Source of the DNA: Nilaparvata lugens
Lineage: Eukaryota > Arthropoda > Insecta > Hemiptera > Delphacidae
Assembly: GCF_014356525.2 (NCBI RefSeq)
Contig: NC_052505.1
Coordinates: 18,342,938-18,406,937 of the forward strand
Length of the DNA stretch: 64,000 nucleotides
Direction: 5' to 3'
The position numbers and the translations under genes were made by a program. This document shows, one piece after another, positions 54,677 through 64,000 of this stretch (position 1 is its first letter; each line of letters begins with the position of its first letter). The notes under the pieces were generated by a model. That model saw only the letters and a program-made list of their open reading frames with translations. It did no database searches and was not told the origin of the DNA.

Positions 54677-55000
54677 TTGCGGAAATTGAAATCGTATTCT
54701 GGAGCGGGAAGGAGAGAGTGATGAGGTGTGAGTGTGTTAGAGGAAGAGAAAAATTCAAGAGTGGTGGGGGAAGCAGGGGAGCAGGATTGGGGAGCAGAGA
54801 GGAATGAGGTAGAAAGAGAAAAATTGATTTTTTTTAATTCGGAAATTGAAATCGTATTCTGGAGCGGGAAGAAGAGAGAATGAGGTGGGAGTGGGAGAAA
54901 GAAACAAATTCAAAAGGAGAGAGGAGGCAGGATCGGAGGGACAGAGAGAAACGAGGTAGGAGAAAGAAAAAATCCAAGAGGAAAGGAGACAGGCTTAGGA
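54677..55000. repeat. ~162-bp purine-rich direct duplication
   Basis: CGGAAATTGAAATCGTATTC TGGAGCGGGAAG occurs at 54678 and 54840, followed in each by GAGAG/AGAAAG-rich sequence. Confidence 0.8.
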
Positions 55001-55380
55001 ATGAAACAATAAGATACAGCTGAGCTTCTATGAAAAAATATAGTGGGTAAGTATGTTTTCTGAAAGCTCAATATTTAAAAAGTTTCTGAAGTATATTGAG
55101 TGCAATATTTAAGTTACAATAAGTTACACCAAGTGACGATTGCTAATATCATAATTAAAATAAAAAATATTCACTCAGTGACTGATATTAATGACACATT
55201 ATCCTTATATGTGAAAAGTTAGTTCCTAACAGATCTCAATTCATTCAAAAAGTTTTTTTAGTTTGTTAACTTGAGAAAAATAGAATAGAATTCAGAGTAA
55301 GAGAGAATTGTGGAGGAGAGAAACTAATATATCAAGTAGGGATTAGATTAGATTAGAGTTATTTATTTATGTATGTTACA
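55001..55380. other. Unassigned AT-rich
   Basis: AGATTAGATTAGAGTTATTT near 55336. No other feature. Confidence 0.35.
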
Positions 55381-55535
55381 ATAAATAGAGAGATTGATTG
55401 AGTGCTTTATTTATGCAGATTACAATATAAAACTGGCTTTCGCACTAATGTTAATATCATAGCTTACAATACAGTTTGAGATTGAATTCGCATAATATAA
55501 ACTGAAATAATAACTTTAATCATTATGAGAAAAAA
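55381..55535 (-). mobile_element. Non-LTR element 3' end (matches 14870)
   Basis: Reverse complement of the 14870-14976 family (AATAAAGCACTCAATCAATC tail on the minus strand). Confidence 0.55.
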
Positions 55536-55559
55536 ATGCAATTTGAAATTTCTTAAAGT

Positions 55560-55870
55560 TAATTATATTGTTTTATAAGAGCACTCCACTTATATGGGCT
55601 ACTTTAGTACAAATTAATAAGAACAAAATAAAAAATTGTAGTACTCTTTATAATAAAAATAAATTAATCATATGAACATGTGACATATGAATGTAACACA
55701 TGTGAACATATTATATGTTCATATAGTATAGTATCAACTTGTTTATTTATTTTCTACATTTAAACTTGAAAATGACCTAAGTTATGGTTGAAACTAGTCG
55801 TTGAAATATTTTAAAGTTTTTAATAATAAAGGGTACTACAAGTTCATATATTGTTTTTATTAATTTATAT
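55560..55870. mobile_element. Family M foldback element with hammerhead-like arm
   Basis: Outer arms ATTGTAGTACTCTTTATAAT / AATAAAGGGTACTACAAGTT. At 55766-55799 the plus strand reads TTGAAAA, T, stem GACC/GGTT, GAAAC, palindrome ACTAGT, GTC, followed by AAATATTTTAAAGTTTTTAA. Only box 1 departs from a hammerhead (TTGAAAA for CTGATGA). A secondary run of ATGAACATG/ACATATGAATG words at 55665-55735 is a local expansion. Confidence 0.65.
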
Positions 55871-56287
55871 TGTATTGTATCTACATAAATTTGGCGGAGC
55901 CTTGGACAATTCAATTTCCATTCTTTGGAAAGAGTACTCAGAATATCCTTCCCAGTAACTCTCTAGCACAAGAGAGAGGAGAGAGAGAGAGACAGAAAAA
56001 TGAGTGAGGTATGCGTTGAACTAACTTCAAATTTATTTTCGATACAGTCTTACTTATTGAGAGTCCTTAAACGGATTGAGATTTGTGATTGAAAAATAAC
56101 GTTATAATCATACAACACACGATTAAAACAAGGTTTTGCAACAGAGTTTGAGCTGGAATTCAGTTTAACGCCTTTCTAAAACGAGATTCAATTTTTTCTG
56201 TCAGTTTTTGTAGTAGCTAGATTCTGGTTCATTCATAATATTATCAACGAAATTAGATAATCTAAAGAGATGATATGTAGATAGTAG

Positions 56288-56559
56288 CATAGAGAAACAA
56301 TAGCATAAGTAGATATCCCATGGTATAGGGCGTTTATGTCGCAACTTTTACTGTTATCCCAAGTCGATAGTTGACGTAGTTCTCTCCTATGCAGCTGTGT
56401 GACGCTGGTAGTCTCTCAAATTGTGCCGTTCATACACTATCACCTCAACAAAACAGTAAAAATTGACAATAATCGACAGTAATCGGCTGTAAACAGTAAA
56501 CGTTGCGACATAAATTCCCTATACCAAGGGATATCTACTTACGCTATTGTTTCTCTATG
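56288..56559. mobile_element. Family B MITE, 272 bp, intact
   Basis: CATAGAGAAACAATAGC / GCTATTGTTTCTCTATG termini with a perfect 7-bp duplication ATAGTAG (56281-56287, 56560-56566). The interior is in opposite orientation to 42254. Confidence 0.92.
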
Positions 56560-56942
56560 ATAGTAGTGAAAATACAATAGATAAATTACGCAGTTTAGTG
56601 TTAAATGATGCTATTTATTGAGAATTCTAAAGAGAGTTTCCAAACTTTAGGTAAGAAAATTACCAAAATGCCTCTCGAAGCTTCAGATTTGTATGATCAA
56701 ACAAAAAGTTTCCATGATATTGCAAATCCATGAAGAATCATAGAATTCAGGCTATTATGTTATGATGTTGAAAAATAGAAATCTGTACAAAATCTAACAC
56801 ATAAAATCCTTATTGTCGACACTTCTCTACTAGAATTCTAAATTTTGGTTCATTTTTTACGAGGTTTTCATTTGATAAGTTCCTGGCAGATACTGCTTTT
56901 TCCACGAGTGAGAAATAATTCTTCAAGTTTTTATTTTATAAC

Positions 56943-57245
56943 ATTTTTTTCTTCTCCTTCTTCTCCTCCTCTTCCCCCTCCACCGCCCCTTCTTCATCCT
57001 ACTCCTTCTCCTTCCCCTTCTTCTCCTCCTTCTTCTTCTTCCTCCCCTGCTCTTCATCAACCATCTCCCCCTCCTCCATATCCTCATCCCCCTCATCATC
57101 ATCCTCCTGCTCCTCCTTCTTCTTCTTCCTCCCCTGCTCTTCATCAACCATCTCCCCCTCCTCCATATCCTCATCCCCCTCATCATCATCCTCCTGCTCC
57201 TCCTTCTTCTTCTTCTTCCTCCTCTCCTCCTTATTCCTCAACCCA
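56943..57245. repeat. CTT/CCT-rich tract with ~87-bp tandem duplication
   Basis: CTTCCTCCCCTGCTCTTCAT CAACCATCTCCCCCTCC and the following ATATCCTCATCCCCCTCATC appear twice in succession. The 153-codon plus-strand frame and its minus-strand partners derive from it. Confidence 0.9.
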
Positions 57246-57379
57246 CTACTTCGTACCAAGTAGTGCTCACTCATTTATTGAGAGGTCTTCTCTCACTCAC
57301 TCCTGACAACAAGAGTGAAAATTTACATTAACAGAATAGTGCAACTGCTCACCCACAACCTATAATAAATAGATAGTGT

Positions 57380-57452
57380 GATTCTATGCACTTCCCTCCA
57401 TAGATAACAGCATTGCTTTCCATTCAGCAAATACTGATAGCCTGAAAAGTGA
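57380..57452. repeat. Family O hairpin repeat abutting (GAA)n
   Basis: GATTCTATGCACTTCCCTCC, central ATAGATAACAGCATTGC, and right end ATACTGATAGCCTGAAAAGTG. The final AAGTGAAG passes directly into the GAA microsatellite. Confidence 0.6.
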
Positions 57453-57510
57453 AGAAGAAGAAGAAGAAGAAGAAGAAGAAGAAGAAGAAGAAGAAGAAGA
57501 AGAAGAAGAA

Positions 57511-57607
<97 letters not shown>

Positions 57608-57815
57608 AAAAAGAAGAAGAAGAAGATGAAGAATAAGAAGAAAAAGAAAAAGTAAAAGAAGTAAAGAAAAAGAAAATGAAAATGAAAATGAAAAAGAAGA
57701 AGAAAAAGAAGAAAAATAAGAAGAAGAAGAAGAAAAAGGAGAAGTAGTAGGAGAAGTAGGAGAAGTGGGAGAAGAAGGAGAAGAAGAAGAATAAGAAGAA
57801 GAAGAAAAAGTGAAT
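57448..57815. repeat. (GAA)n-(GAT)n compound microsatellite
   Basis: (GAA)n to about 57511, (GAT)n to about 57603 (roughly 30 perfect units), then GAA/AAAG-rich decay to about 57815. Poly-K/poly-M and poly-H frames come from this. Confidence 0.97.
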
Positions 57816-58442
57816 GCGTAATCTGGAAAGGAGCTAGAAACATTCTCACATCCACAAGTCATTGCACCTTTGCTCCTCTTGCAATTCAAGGGCATTTCTT
57901 GGCCACTAATTAAAGTGTGGGAGTTATTCTCTCTCCCTGCTGCCATCTCCCATTGTATTGTCCACCTTCCATTTCCACACTTCCATTGTCCAATTATTCG
58001 ATTCTACTGTAATTATTACAAAACAATTCAAGTTGAAATGTCATTATTGTTATTGTTCATCAGAATAAACTAGAAAAAACAAGTACGACTTGTATTTTGC
58101 CCTTTCAAGTTTACGCTCTTCGTTGTACGAGCGTGGTGAGAGAAATGTTGAAATTTGAATGAATTTAAAAATAAGTTACAAAAAAAGTACAACTTTTTGT
58201 ATTCTGTTCTTTGAAGTTCAAGTCTTCATTGAAGGAAAATAGTGAGTTAATTCATAGAGTAACGAAATAGTATCTTGAGTCACAAGGCCCGGGAATTTCA
58301 TTGGAGCCCTGCAAAAGACATTCACGTCCAAGCAACTTACACTATTTTTTGTCATAATAATCTAGAAAAGAATAATTGAAAAACAGAAAACATAACCTGC
58401 TTGTGCTGACATTACTACATGCATTCTATAAACATAACTTAG
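57816..58442. other. Unassigned
   Basis: No recognised feature. The minus-strand frame entering the microsatellite begins MAAGRENNSHTLISGQEMPL but matches nothing I know. Confidence 0.35.
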
Positions 58443-58848
58443 TTGACCGAGCGAAGTGAGGTCTAAGATTCAAGTCGACGGTTTGGCATTTCTCTTAATG
58501 TTTAAATGTTTATGTTGCGCATTTACGGCGAAACACAGTAATAGATTTTAATGGAATTGACAGGTATGTTCCTTTTTTAATTGCGCGTCGACGTATGTAC
58601 AATGTTTTTGGAAATTTTGCATTTCAAGGATAATATAAAAGGAAAAAGGAGCCTCCTTCATACGCCAATATTACCGTAAAAATCAGACTATAGAATTATT
58701 CATAATAAATCAGCTGACAAGTGATTACACAGATGTGTGGAGAAGCCAGTCTATTGCTGTATTTCCATAAGGTCTATAGTTTCAATCAGGTACCGTACTT
58801 GTTGATGAGAATACTGCGTGAGGTCTACTGTTCACAGAACTACTAGTA
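58443..58848 (-). mobile_element. Family D element (short form), complete
   Basis: The cleanest short copy: TTGACCGAGCGAAGTGAGGT at the low-coordinate end and CTACTGTTCACAGAACTACTAG at the other. Length 406 bp. It contains GCGCGTCGACGTATG and CAGCTGACAAGTGATTACAC. Confidence 0.88.
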
Positions 58849-59147
58849 TACAAGTTTTGAATCAGGAATTTCTTGATTTTAGTTGATAAAACTTCCACCT
58901 AGAGCGCTAAAAGACTGTTTCTTGTACCAGTGTTGCCGTTCCCAAGTCGGAACTAGGAAACATACTTGACTGTAAAGGAAACATGATTTTATTACAGTAT
59001 AGTATGCTGTAAAGAAAATCATGTGTTTATTTGTTCTACAATCAGCTGTTTACCAGCTTGATTCCATGGATGTAAAACAGCTGAAATTGAATGACTATGC
59101 AAAAACTATGTGAAAACTATGATGATGAAACCATGATTTACTTCATC
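58849..59147. other. Unassigned
   Basis: A small inverted repeat (AACATGATTTTATTACAGTA / CTGTAAAGAAAATCATG) lies at about 58979-59023. Confidence 0.4.
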
Positions 59148-59159
59148 TCAGGTGAAATG

Positions 59160-59407
59160 TTGAATGAAAAAGACTAAGAAATTGTCAAAAAACCACTGAT
59201 TTATTGATAATTAGAAAGACCGGTTTCGGTTATTACACCATTGTCAATCTCTGATGAGATAAACTGAGTTTATCAGAGATTGACAATGGTGTAATAACCG
59301 AAACCGGTCTTTCTAATTATCAATAAATCAGTGGTTTTTTGACAATTCCATAGTCTTATTCATTCAATATGAATAATTACCACAATATCAACTTCTCAAC
59401 TACACAA
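59160..59407. mobile_element. Foldback element A, copy 2 (12-bp target duplication)
   Basis: Ends TTGAATGAAAAAGAC / AACTACACAA as in copy 1. TCAGGTGAAATG duplicated at 59148-59159 and 59408-59419. The arms are nearly identical to copy 1; the spacer differs (GATGAGATAAACTGAG). It lacks the A-rich extension. Confidence 0.85.
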
Positions 59408-59514
59408 TCAGGTGAAATGCTTTAATCTCATTGAATAAAGTTGGCTAGCACCACTGTCTAGGGTTCTCTGTGTTCACTCCAATTGATTATTCTTGACTAA
59501 TACAATAAGTAGAT

Positions 59515-59600
59515 CATCAAAATGATAGGGAGAGAAAAAATAAGGTAGCCTTTTGCTATTTTTTCTCCCAAATTTAGATAAAGTTATACATAGTATATAA
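59515..59600 (-). mobile_element. LINE 3' UTR fragment
   Basis: The minus strand TTTGGGAGAAAAAATAGC ... ACCTTATTTTTTCTCTCCCT matches the 3' UTR of the split LINE at 40330-40390. Confidence 0.55.
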
Positions 59601-59766
59601 TAACCGACTATAGCCTACTAACCAACTATACCAACCATCAGTTGTATACTTTTAATCATTCAATTATTCTCTAAATAATGTCTTATCTTTGAAAAATAGA
59701 GCCTAGTTTGTGATATCACGAGTTTGATACTTCCATTCCACACGAGTGTGGTATTATGACGACCTA

Positions 59767-60141
59767 GGGCCGCTTTCCGAGCTCATGATTCAGCTAAGTC
59801 CTAGACTTCAAACAGCTGGAGTCAGAAAATTCGCTTTCCAAAACGGGGCGTAGTCGCAGTCATTGTCATAGTCACGTTTGAATTGAATTTCGAAAAACTA
59901 GAAAATTGAACACAAAATAAAATAAAGAGAAAATATTGTAAAGTTTCAGCTATTTTGAATTATTTAGGAATGTCTAATTTCGTCAAGGAAAAATGTTTAC
60001 AATATTATAGAAATGAAAAAATAAAAACTACAATAACTGTTATAAAAGCTGCGACTACGCCCCGTTTTGGAAAGCCAATTTTCTTACTCCAGCTGTTTAA
60101 AGTCTAGGACTTAGCTAAATCCCGAGCTCGGAAAGCGGCCC
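59767..60141. mobile_element. MITE with ~90-bp TIRs, PIF/Harbinger-like, 375 bp
   Basis: GGGCCGCTTTCCGAGCTC ... AAAACGGGGCGTAGTCGCAG pairs with GCTGCGACTACGCCCCGTTT ... GAGCTCGGAAAGCGGCCC. The flanks CTA (59764-59766) and TTA (60142-60144) resemble the 3-bp TWA duplication of PIF/Harbinger with one change. Confidence 0.8.
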
Positions 60142-60180
60142 TTAGTATTGTCAAATCCAATAATCGAATTTCTATGTAAA

Positions 60181-60260
60181 CCCTGTTGTCAATATTTGCA
60201 GTAGCAGAAGTCTCCAGGGTGATTTTCAGAATTTAATTAGGATTTTCGTTTAATAATAAC
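60181..60260. repeat. Family L half-copy
   Basis: GTTGTCAATATTTGCAGTAG and GGATTTTCGTTTAATAATAA match the 5899 element. Confidence 0.6.
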
Positions 60261-60646
60261 TATTAAAACCATTAATGACTATTTGAAAAGAAACTATGAA
60301 ACTAATGAAACTATTTGAAAAGAGTCTAGTTTCTATTGTTACACAAAATTATCAATCTCTAGTCGACTGAACGCTTTAACATACAGGAGAGCAGCTGAAT
60401 ATATAAAGTAGATGATGCCATACGATTGGCTATCAGATGTTGACCAAAGAAGGTTGAGCTCCTATTCTCATTGGCTAAGAATAGATACGACTAGAGTACT
60501 GAGCACTTGGGCGTGTCCAGTCTCGGTCACTGACAGTAGATAATGTCATTGTATAAGCGTCCAATTAAACCGAACTTCTATACTATAACTAACTATCTCT
60601 AACTATATTTGTATTCCATTTTTATACTTCTTGGTTTTATCTAATA
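60261..60646. other. Unassigned, with a decayed A-like motif
   Basis: Near 60320-60370 the minus strand reads AGAGATTGATAATTTTGTGT AACAATAGAAACTAGAC, a worn form of the GAAAC family signature. Otherwise nothing. Confidence 0.4.
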
Positions 60647-61284
60647 CTAGCCGTCAGGATCGCTTCGCTCGCCATATCCGTCTAGCCAGGGAGCTCCGCC
60701 AACTGGACCCCCGACTGGATAATCCAAGAGTGGATCATCAAGAGTGAATCCAGTCGGGGGTCCAGACTAAACGTCTGGCTAAACGGATATGGTAAGCGAA
60801 GCGAGCCTGACGGCTAGTAATATAATAATCCCAGGAATAGCTCTGATTGAAGTAGCAGTGCCCAATAAATTTTTCCGCAATAAATGCATTTCAATCTTCA
60901 ACTTGGTACCAGCCTAACAAAGTCAACTCAACTTAATGCCAACCTGACAAAATTATTAATTTAGTTACCAGTTAACAACTGTTTCTAAAAGGTACTCTCT
61001 CTAGATTATAGTTCTATATTAACATATGGTATGGACATTTTTCAATTATAATTGAGAGAATAAGAAGAATATACATGCTAAAATACGAATTTTAAACCCT
61101 TAAAAACCACCCTTACAGTTAAAATATTGTCAGAAGATTTCTTAGTGCGCCTCTAAAGGGCCAACTGAACATACCTACCAAATTTGAACGTTTTTGGTCC
61201 GGTAGATTTTTAGTTCTGCGAGTAAGTGAGTGAGTGAGTCAGTCAGTCAGTGAGTGAGTGCCATTTCGCTTTTATATATATAGA
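60647..61284 (-). mobile_element. Helitron-like element H3
   Basis: Minus orientation: 5' TCTATATATATAAAAGCG at 61284, 3' CTAG at 60647. It shares its body with H2 (CAGAGCTATTCCTGGGA, GGGCCAACTGAACATACC) and the same inverted double 3' end around GACTGGATAATCCAAGAG. It ends between A and T without duplication. Confidence 0.78.
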
Positions 61285-61734
61285 TAGAAGATGTACGGTC
61301 TGTTATTGTATGAGTAAATGAATAAAGCATCAAAGTTATTCAGTTACAAATACGATTCCATTTCCAGCAGTGTCTCATAACACATTTTGAACGAATTTCT
61401 CTCAAAACTCAATTTCCATGCAAAATGGCACAAATTTTCTATGAAATTTTCCAAGATTTTCACATTTTCCGAGATTGTGAGCTAGGCGCGGGCAAATCGG
61501 ATACTTGACTTGGTTTAGGAGAGCACTTTGGGCGCAAGATGATATAAAACACAAGGCAAGTGGTGGAGATGTTCACACTGAAGCTGTGTTTTTACCTTCA
61601 GCAGAGACGATAAGGATAGATGACAAAAATGTGTATTAGGAGGAAGGAGAGGGTATATTAGATGTAGAGAAGGGAAGATAGATTGATAGTTTGAAAGAAG
61701 AAGGGAGGAAGATCAGAGAAGAGAATATGAGAGA
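61285..61734. other. Unassigned
   Basis: No recognised feature; GA-rich from about 61620. Confidence 0.35.
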
Positions 61735-62040
61735 GTGTGAGAGAGAGAACAATAAGAGAGAGAAAAAAAAGAGGGAGTGAGAGAGAGTGTGATAAGGGAT
61801 GTTGAGGATTCTAGAAACATGAGGATGTTGAGAGTAGTATGAGAGAGAAGAATAAGAAAGAGAGACAGATAGAGAGAGAGTGATAAGGGATGTTGAGAGA
61901 ACTGAGATATAGAGGGAGAGAACATTGTATTGGAGGGGAAGAGAGAAATATTGTAGAAGAGAGTGAGAGTAAAGAATAAGAAGAGAGAGTGATAAGTGAT
62001 CTTGAGGGAACAGAGAGATAGAGAGAGAAAACTGACATCG
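61735..62040. repeat. ~90-110-bp purine-rich tandem repeat, three units
   Basis: GTGATAAGGGATGTTGAG-type words begin near 61789, 61880 and 61990, separated by AGAGAGAAGAATAAGAAAGA strings. Minus-strand serine/leucine frames are by-products. Confidence 0.8.
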
Positions 62041-63039
62041 TATTAAGACGAGAGTTTCTATGAAACTAGGTCAGCATGAAAGGCTTCATTTTATGAATGA
62101 TATCGGCCTGAAAACTACAATATAAACAAAATGTTTGCCGCCTATGAGCTGGATAGAGATAAAAAGGAGGAAAATGGTGGAAAATTTTGAGAAAATAGAA
62201 GATAACGAAGGAGAGTGGAAATAGAGAGAGAGGTTGAAGCAACACATCTGTTTTGTTTTTGTGCCACTAGCTTTTCTTGACAAGAACAAATGTGTGGAAA
62301 GCCAAAGGAAAAGAGAAAAACGAGCTGGAAAACGTCTCATTAACACTTTGCCCTGAGAAAGGGTGAGCTGATTCTCCCTAGCAAAAAAGAACCAAATGTT
62401 TCCTTTTCTACTCTGAAACTAATCTATCTCCGGTGGAGTACTTTTGGTTTCGAATTAGAGGCACTTCTCACAAAGCGTTTGATCCTATATCTTTTACAGA
62501 AACAACCATGGTCCAATATTATCTCTAGTGGGATTTACGTTCTGATTTAAGTCAGCATATGATTAACGTTGGTTTGCTATCGTTTTCTTTCCGCATCGTT
62601 GCCAAATCGTTTGTAGGATATGGAGAAATATAATGAACTACCAGATTTTTCTATTTCAATTTTGAAGATTCATTATTGAGATTCAGGATCATAGAAACAC
62701 TCGACCTCCACATTCATGGGAAAATTGATAACGGCTTTGGAGATCAATTCACTATACAATATCGAGGCTCCGAGCTTCGATCGATATTTATTTATTGACT
62801 TTTGATAAACCGAACACAATTCTTTAAAATAATTGGGGAAGTACTAATAGGTACAGCCCAAAACTGTTTTTTCTTGCATTATGATTTATAGACTATAAAT
62901 AGTCCAGAAAGTAGGTTATGTTCCATACACTTGAATTCAGGTTCAATTTTCCGTTCAAACATTTGAAAACAAAAAAGTTCTAATTTAGATTATATACAAA
63001 CCAAATTTAATAACAAAATAGCACTTACTAATCACTTGG
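62041..63039. other. Mostly unassigned; LINE 3' scrap near 62840
   Basis: TACAGCCCAAAACTGTTTTT near 62850 parallels CCCAAAACTGTTCCTCTCCC at 29070. No gene recognised. Confidence 0.35.
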
Positions 63040-63255
63040 AATTATCAAATAATGATCAACTTTGAAAATAATATACTCCAGTTTAGGAGGATTATTATGT
63101 CATGTCAACAAATCAGATTATGTTGATCAAATCGATTGAAAATTGTCTAGCTAGACAAAATTTCTCGCTGATTGATTATGATTACACAGCTGGAAATAAT
63201 TCTGTCTCTTTTCACACAGGCACACGCATCTTCTGTTATCGAGAGACGACGAAAT
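63040..63255. repeat. Family S dispersed repeat
   Basis: ATGTCATGTCAACAAATCAG ... CACGCATCTTCTGTTATCGA is about three-quarters identical to 21519-21725. Confidence 0.6.
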
Positions 63256-64000
63256 TACCATCTGTTTTCCAAGGATGAATTATCCTTTTAATGTCATTCA
63301 GCGAGTTTTCCAAAGAATGAGACCTGGTGCACGCGAATCTTTATATCATGAACCTATTATGTTCCAAATTTCGTGAAAATCGTTAGAGCAATTTTCGATA
63401 TCCGTAAAAAATAAATAACCATATATAAAAATAGCCAGATATGAAAATAACCAGATATAAAAATAACCAGATATAAAAATACAGAAATTGCTCGCTTAAT
63501 ATAATAGGATTTTAAAACTTTGGATGAGATAATTATGCTCCTCAATTGACAGAAAGGATGTGAATATTTTTTATTTTTTTATCAGAGTCAATTGAAGAGC
63601 AGGATCAAAGTATCAAGACTTGTCTAATGAGATGATGAAACATTATTAATGTTACGAGAAAGTAACAAATAATACTATTCATGGTTTCTACTTATAACAG
63701 TTTTGGCTTTCGAGAAATAGTTTTTGATTGATTCTGTTGTAGGATAATAGTCCAGTCAATATAGACATAAATAAGGGGGTGTGCTTGCAATTTATATTGT
63801 AGTTCTGATTTTTTAATATATTATTTGGGTACATAAGAGAAGTCCAGAACCAAACTCTTCATGCAAAATATCCTTGTGCTAGATACAGAGTGGCCCAAAC
63901 ACCTCGTATTTTCGGTTCATTTTCCAGTTTTCAGCTATTTCTGCCAAATCTCGTGATCGGACAGAATAATTTACTCTCGCCTTTTTTCTAGAATATGAAA
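63256..64000. other. Unassigned; short 17-bp tandem repeat
   Basis: ATAACCAGATATAAAAATA-like units repeat four times at 63415-63482. Nothing else recognised to the end of the window. Confidence 0.4.

Noticed and set aside
57323..57946. 207-codon frame with poly-H and poly-L
   Set aside because: It is the reverse complement of the GAA/GAT microsatellite. The short N-terminal stretch outside it is not recognisable.
59224..59300. CTGATGA followed by a strong hairpin at about 59256 in foldback A copy 2 as a hammerhead
   Set aside because: The hairpin is followed by AGAG rather than GAAA, and the hairpin is the turn of the palindrome itself. The better candidate in this element is the GAAACCGGTC arm.

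Overview
This window is eukaryotic, AT-rich and almost entirely repetitive. I see no intact protein-coding gene, rRNA, tRNA or CRISPR array. The longest open frames are translations of microsatellites (poly-E/K/R, poly-L/S, YLYLYL) or pieces of transposable elements. The repeat content points to an insect: TTAGG-type telomeric-like repeats, Helitron ends with the GCGAAGCGAGCC...CTAG signature, hAT-like and TTAA-target MITEs, and degraded LINE C-termini. A planthopper-like hemipteran is my best guess. That assignment is recognition and inference, not proof. The window is best read as a large intron or intergenic desert of a big TE-rich genome. One 100-N scaffold gap lies at 43381-43480.

Layout. 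1-9.6 kb: a foldback element with a 12-bp target duplication, a diverged MITE, a TATATC/TGTATC microsatellite, an 86-bp minisatellite, a 698-bp Helitron followed by five extra tandem copies of its 3' end, a second Helitron (6.3-7.3 kb) and a purine-rich block. 9.7-20 kb: a LINE C-terminal relic, a 1047-bp hAT element with perfect 8-bp target duplication, a TTAA-target MITE running into a ten-copy 38-bp tandem array, CT/GA tracts, a 200-bp MITE with 7-bp duplication and a third Helitron. 20-30 kb: dispersed repeats and a 2.5-kb interstitial array built from the insect telomeric pentamer CCTAA, then back-to-back TTAA elements and an 8-bp-TSD MITE carrying a nested insertion. 30-43 kb: element family C (carries its own CA/TG microsatellite), a hammerhead-like motif in a foldback, a ~145-bp GA-rich tandem array, a nested D/E/F insertion, a LINE split by a 1093-bp transposon, and a 93-bp in-frame tandem repeat. 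43.5-64 kb: a second hammerhead-like motif, a segmental direct duplication, more copies of families B, C and D, a 560-bp GAA tract, a 375-bp MITE, and a reversed Helitron.

Recurring families. Letters used below: A foldback (2 copies); B MITE with 7-bp duplications (5); C ~850-950-bp element with internal CA/TG (5); D ~410/830-bp element (6); E 8-bp-TSD hAT-like MITE (3); F/G TTAA-target MITEs; H Helitron (3 plus array); I TA-target MITE; L hairpin repeat; M foldback ending in TTTTAAAGTTTTTAATAA; O ~80-bp imperfect hairpin (9), several copies of which abut microsatellites. Clear target-site duplications at many insertions make the order of events readable, for example F inside E inside D at 52.1-53.0 kb.

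Most unusual signals. (1) Several foldback repeats share one layout: a hammerhead-ribozyme-like core (CTGATGA, short stem II, GAAAC) followed by a 6-8 base palindrome ending in GTC or GTT. Two copies keep an intact CTGATGA box. (2) The CCTAA interstitial array. (3) The tandem Helitron 3' ends. (4) The O hairpin next to microsatellites. One possible short exon of a host gene (minus strand, near 48.0 kb, FERM-like peptide plus a splice donor) is flagged at low confidence.
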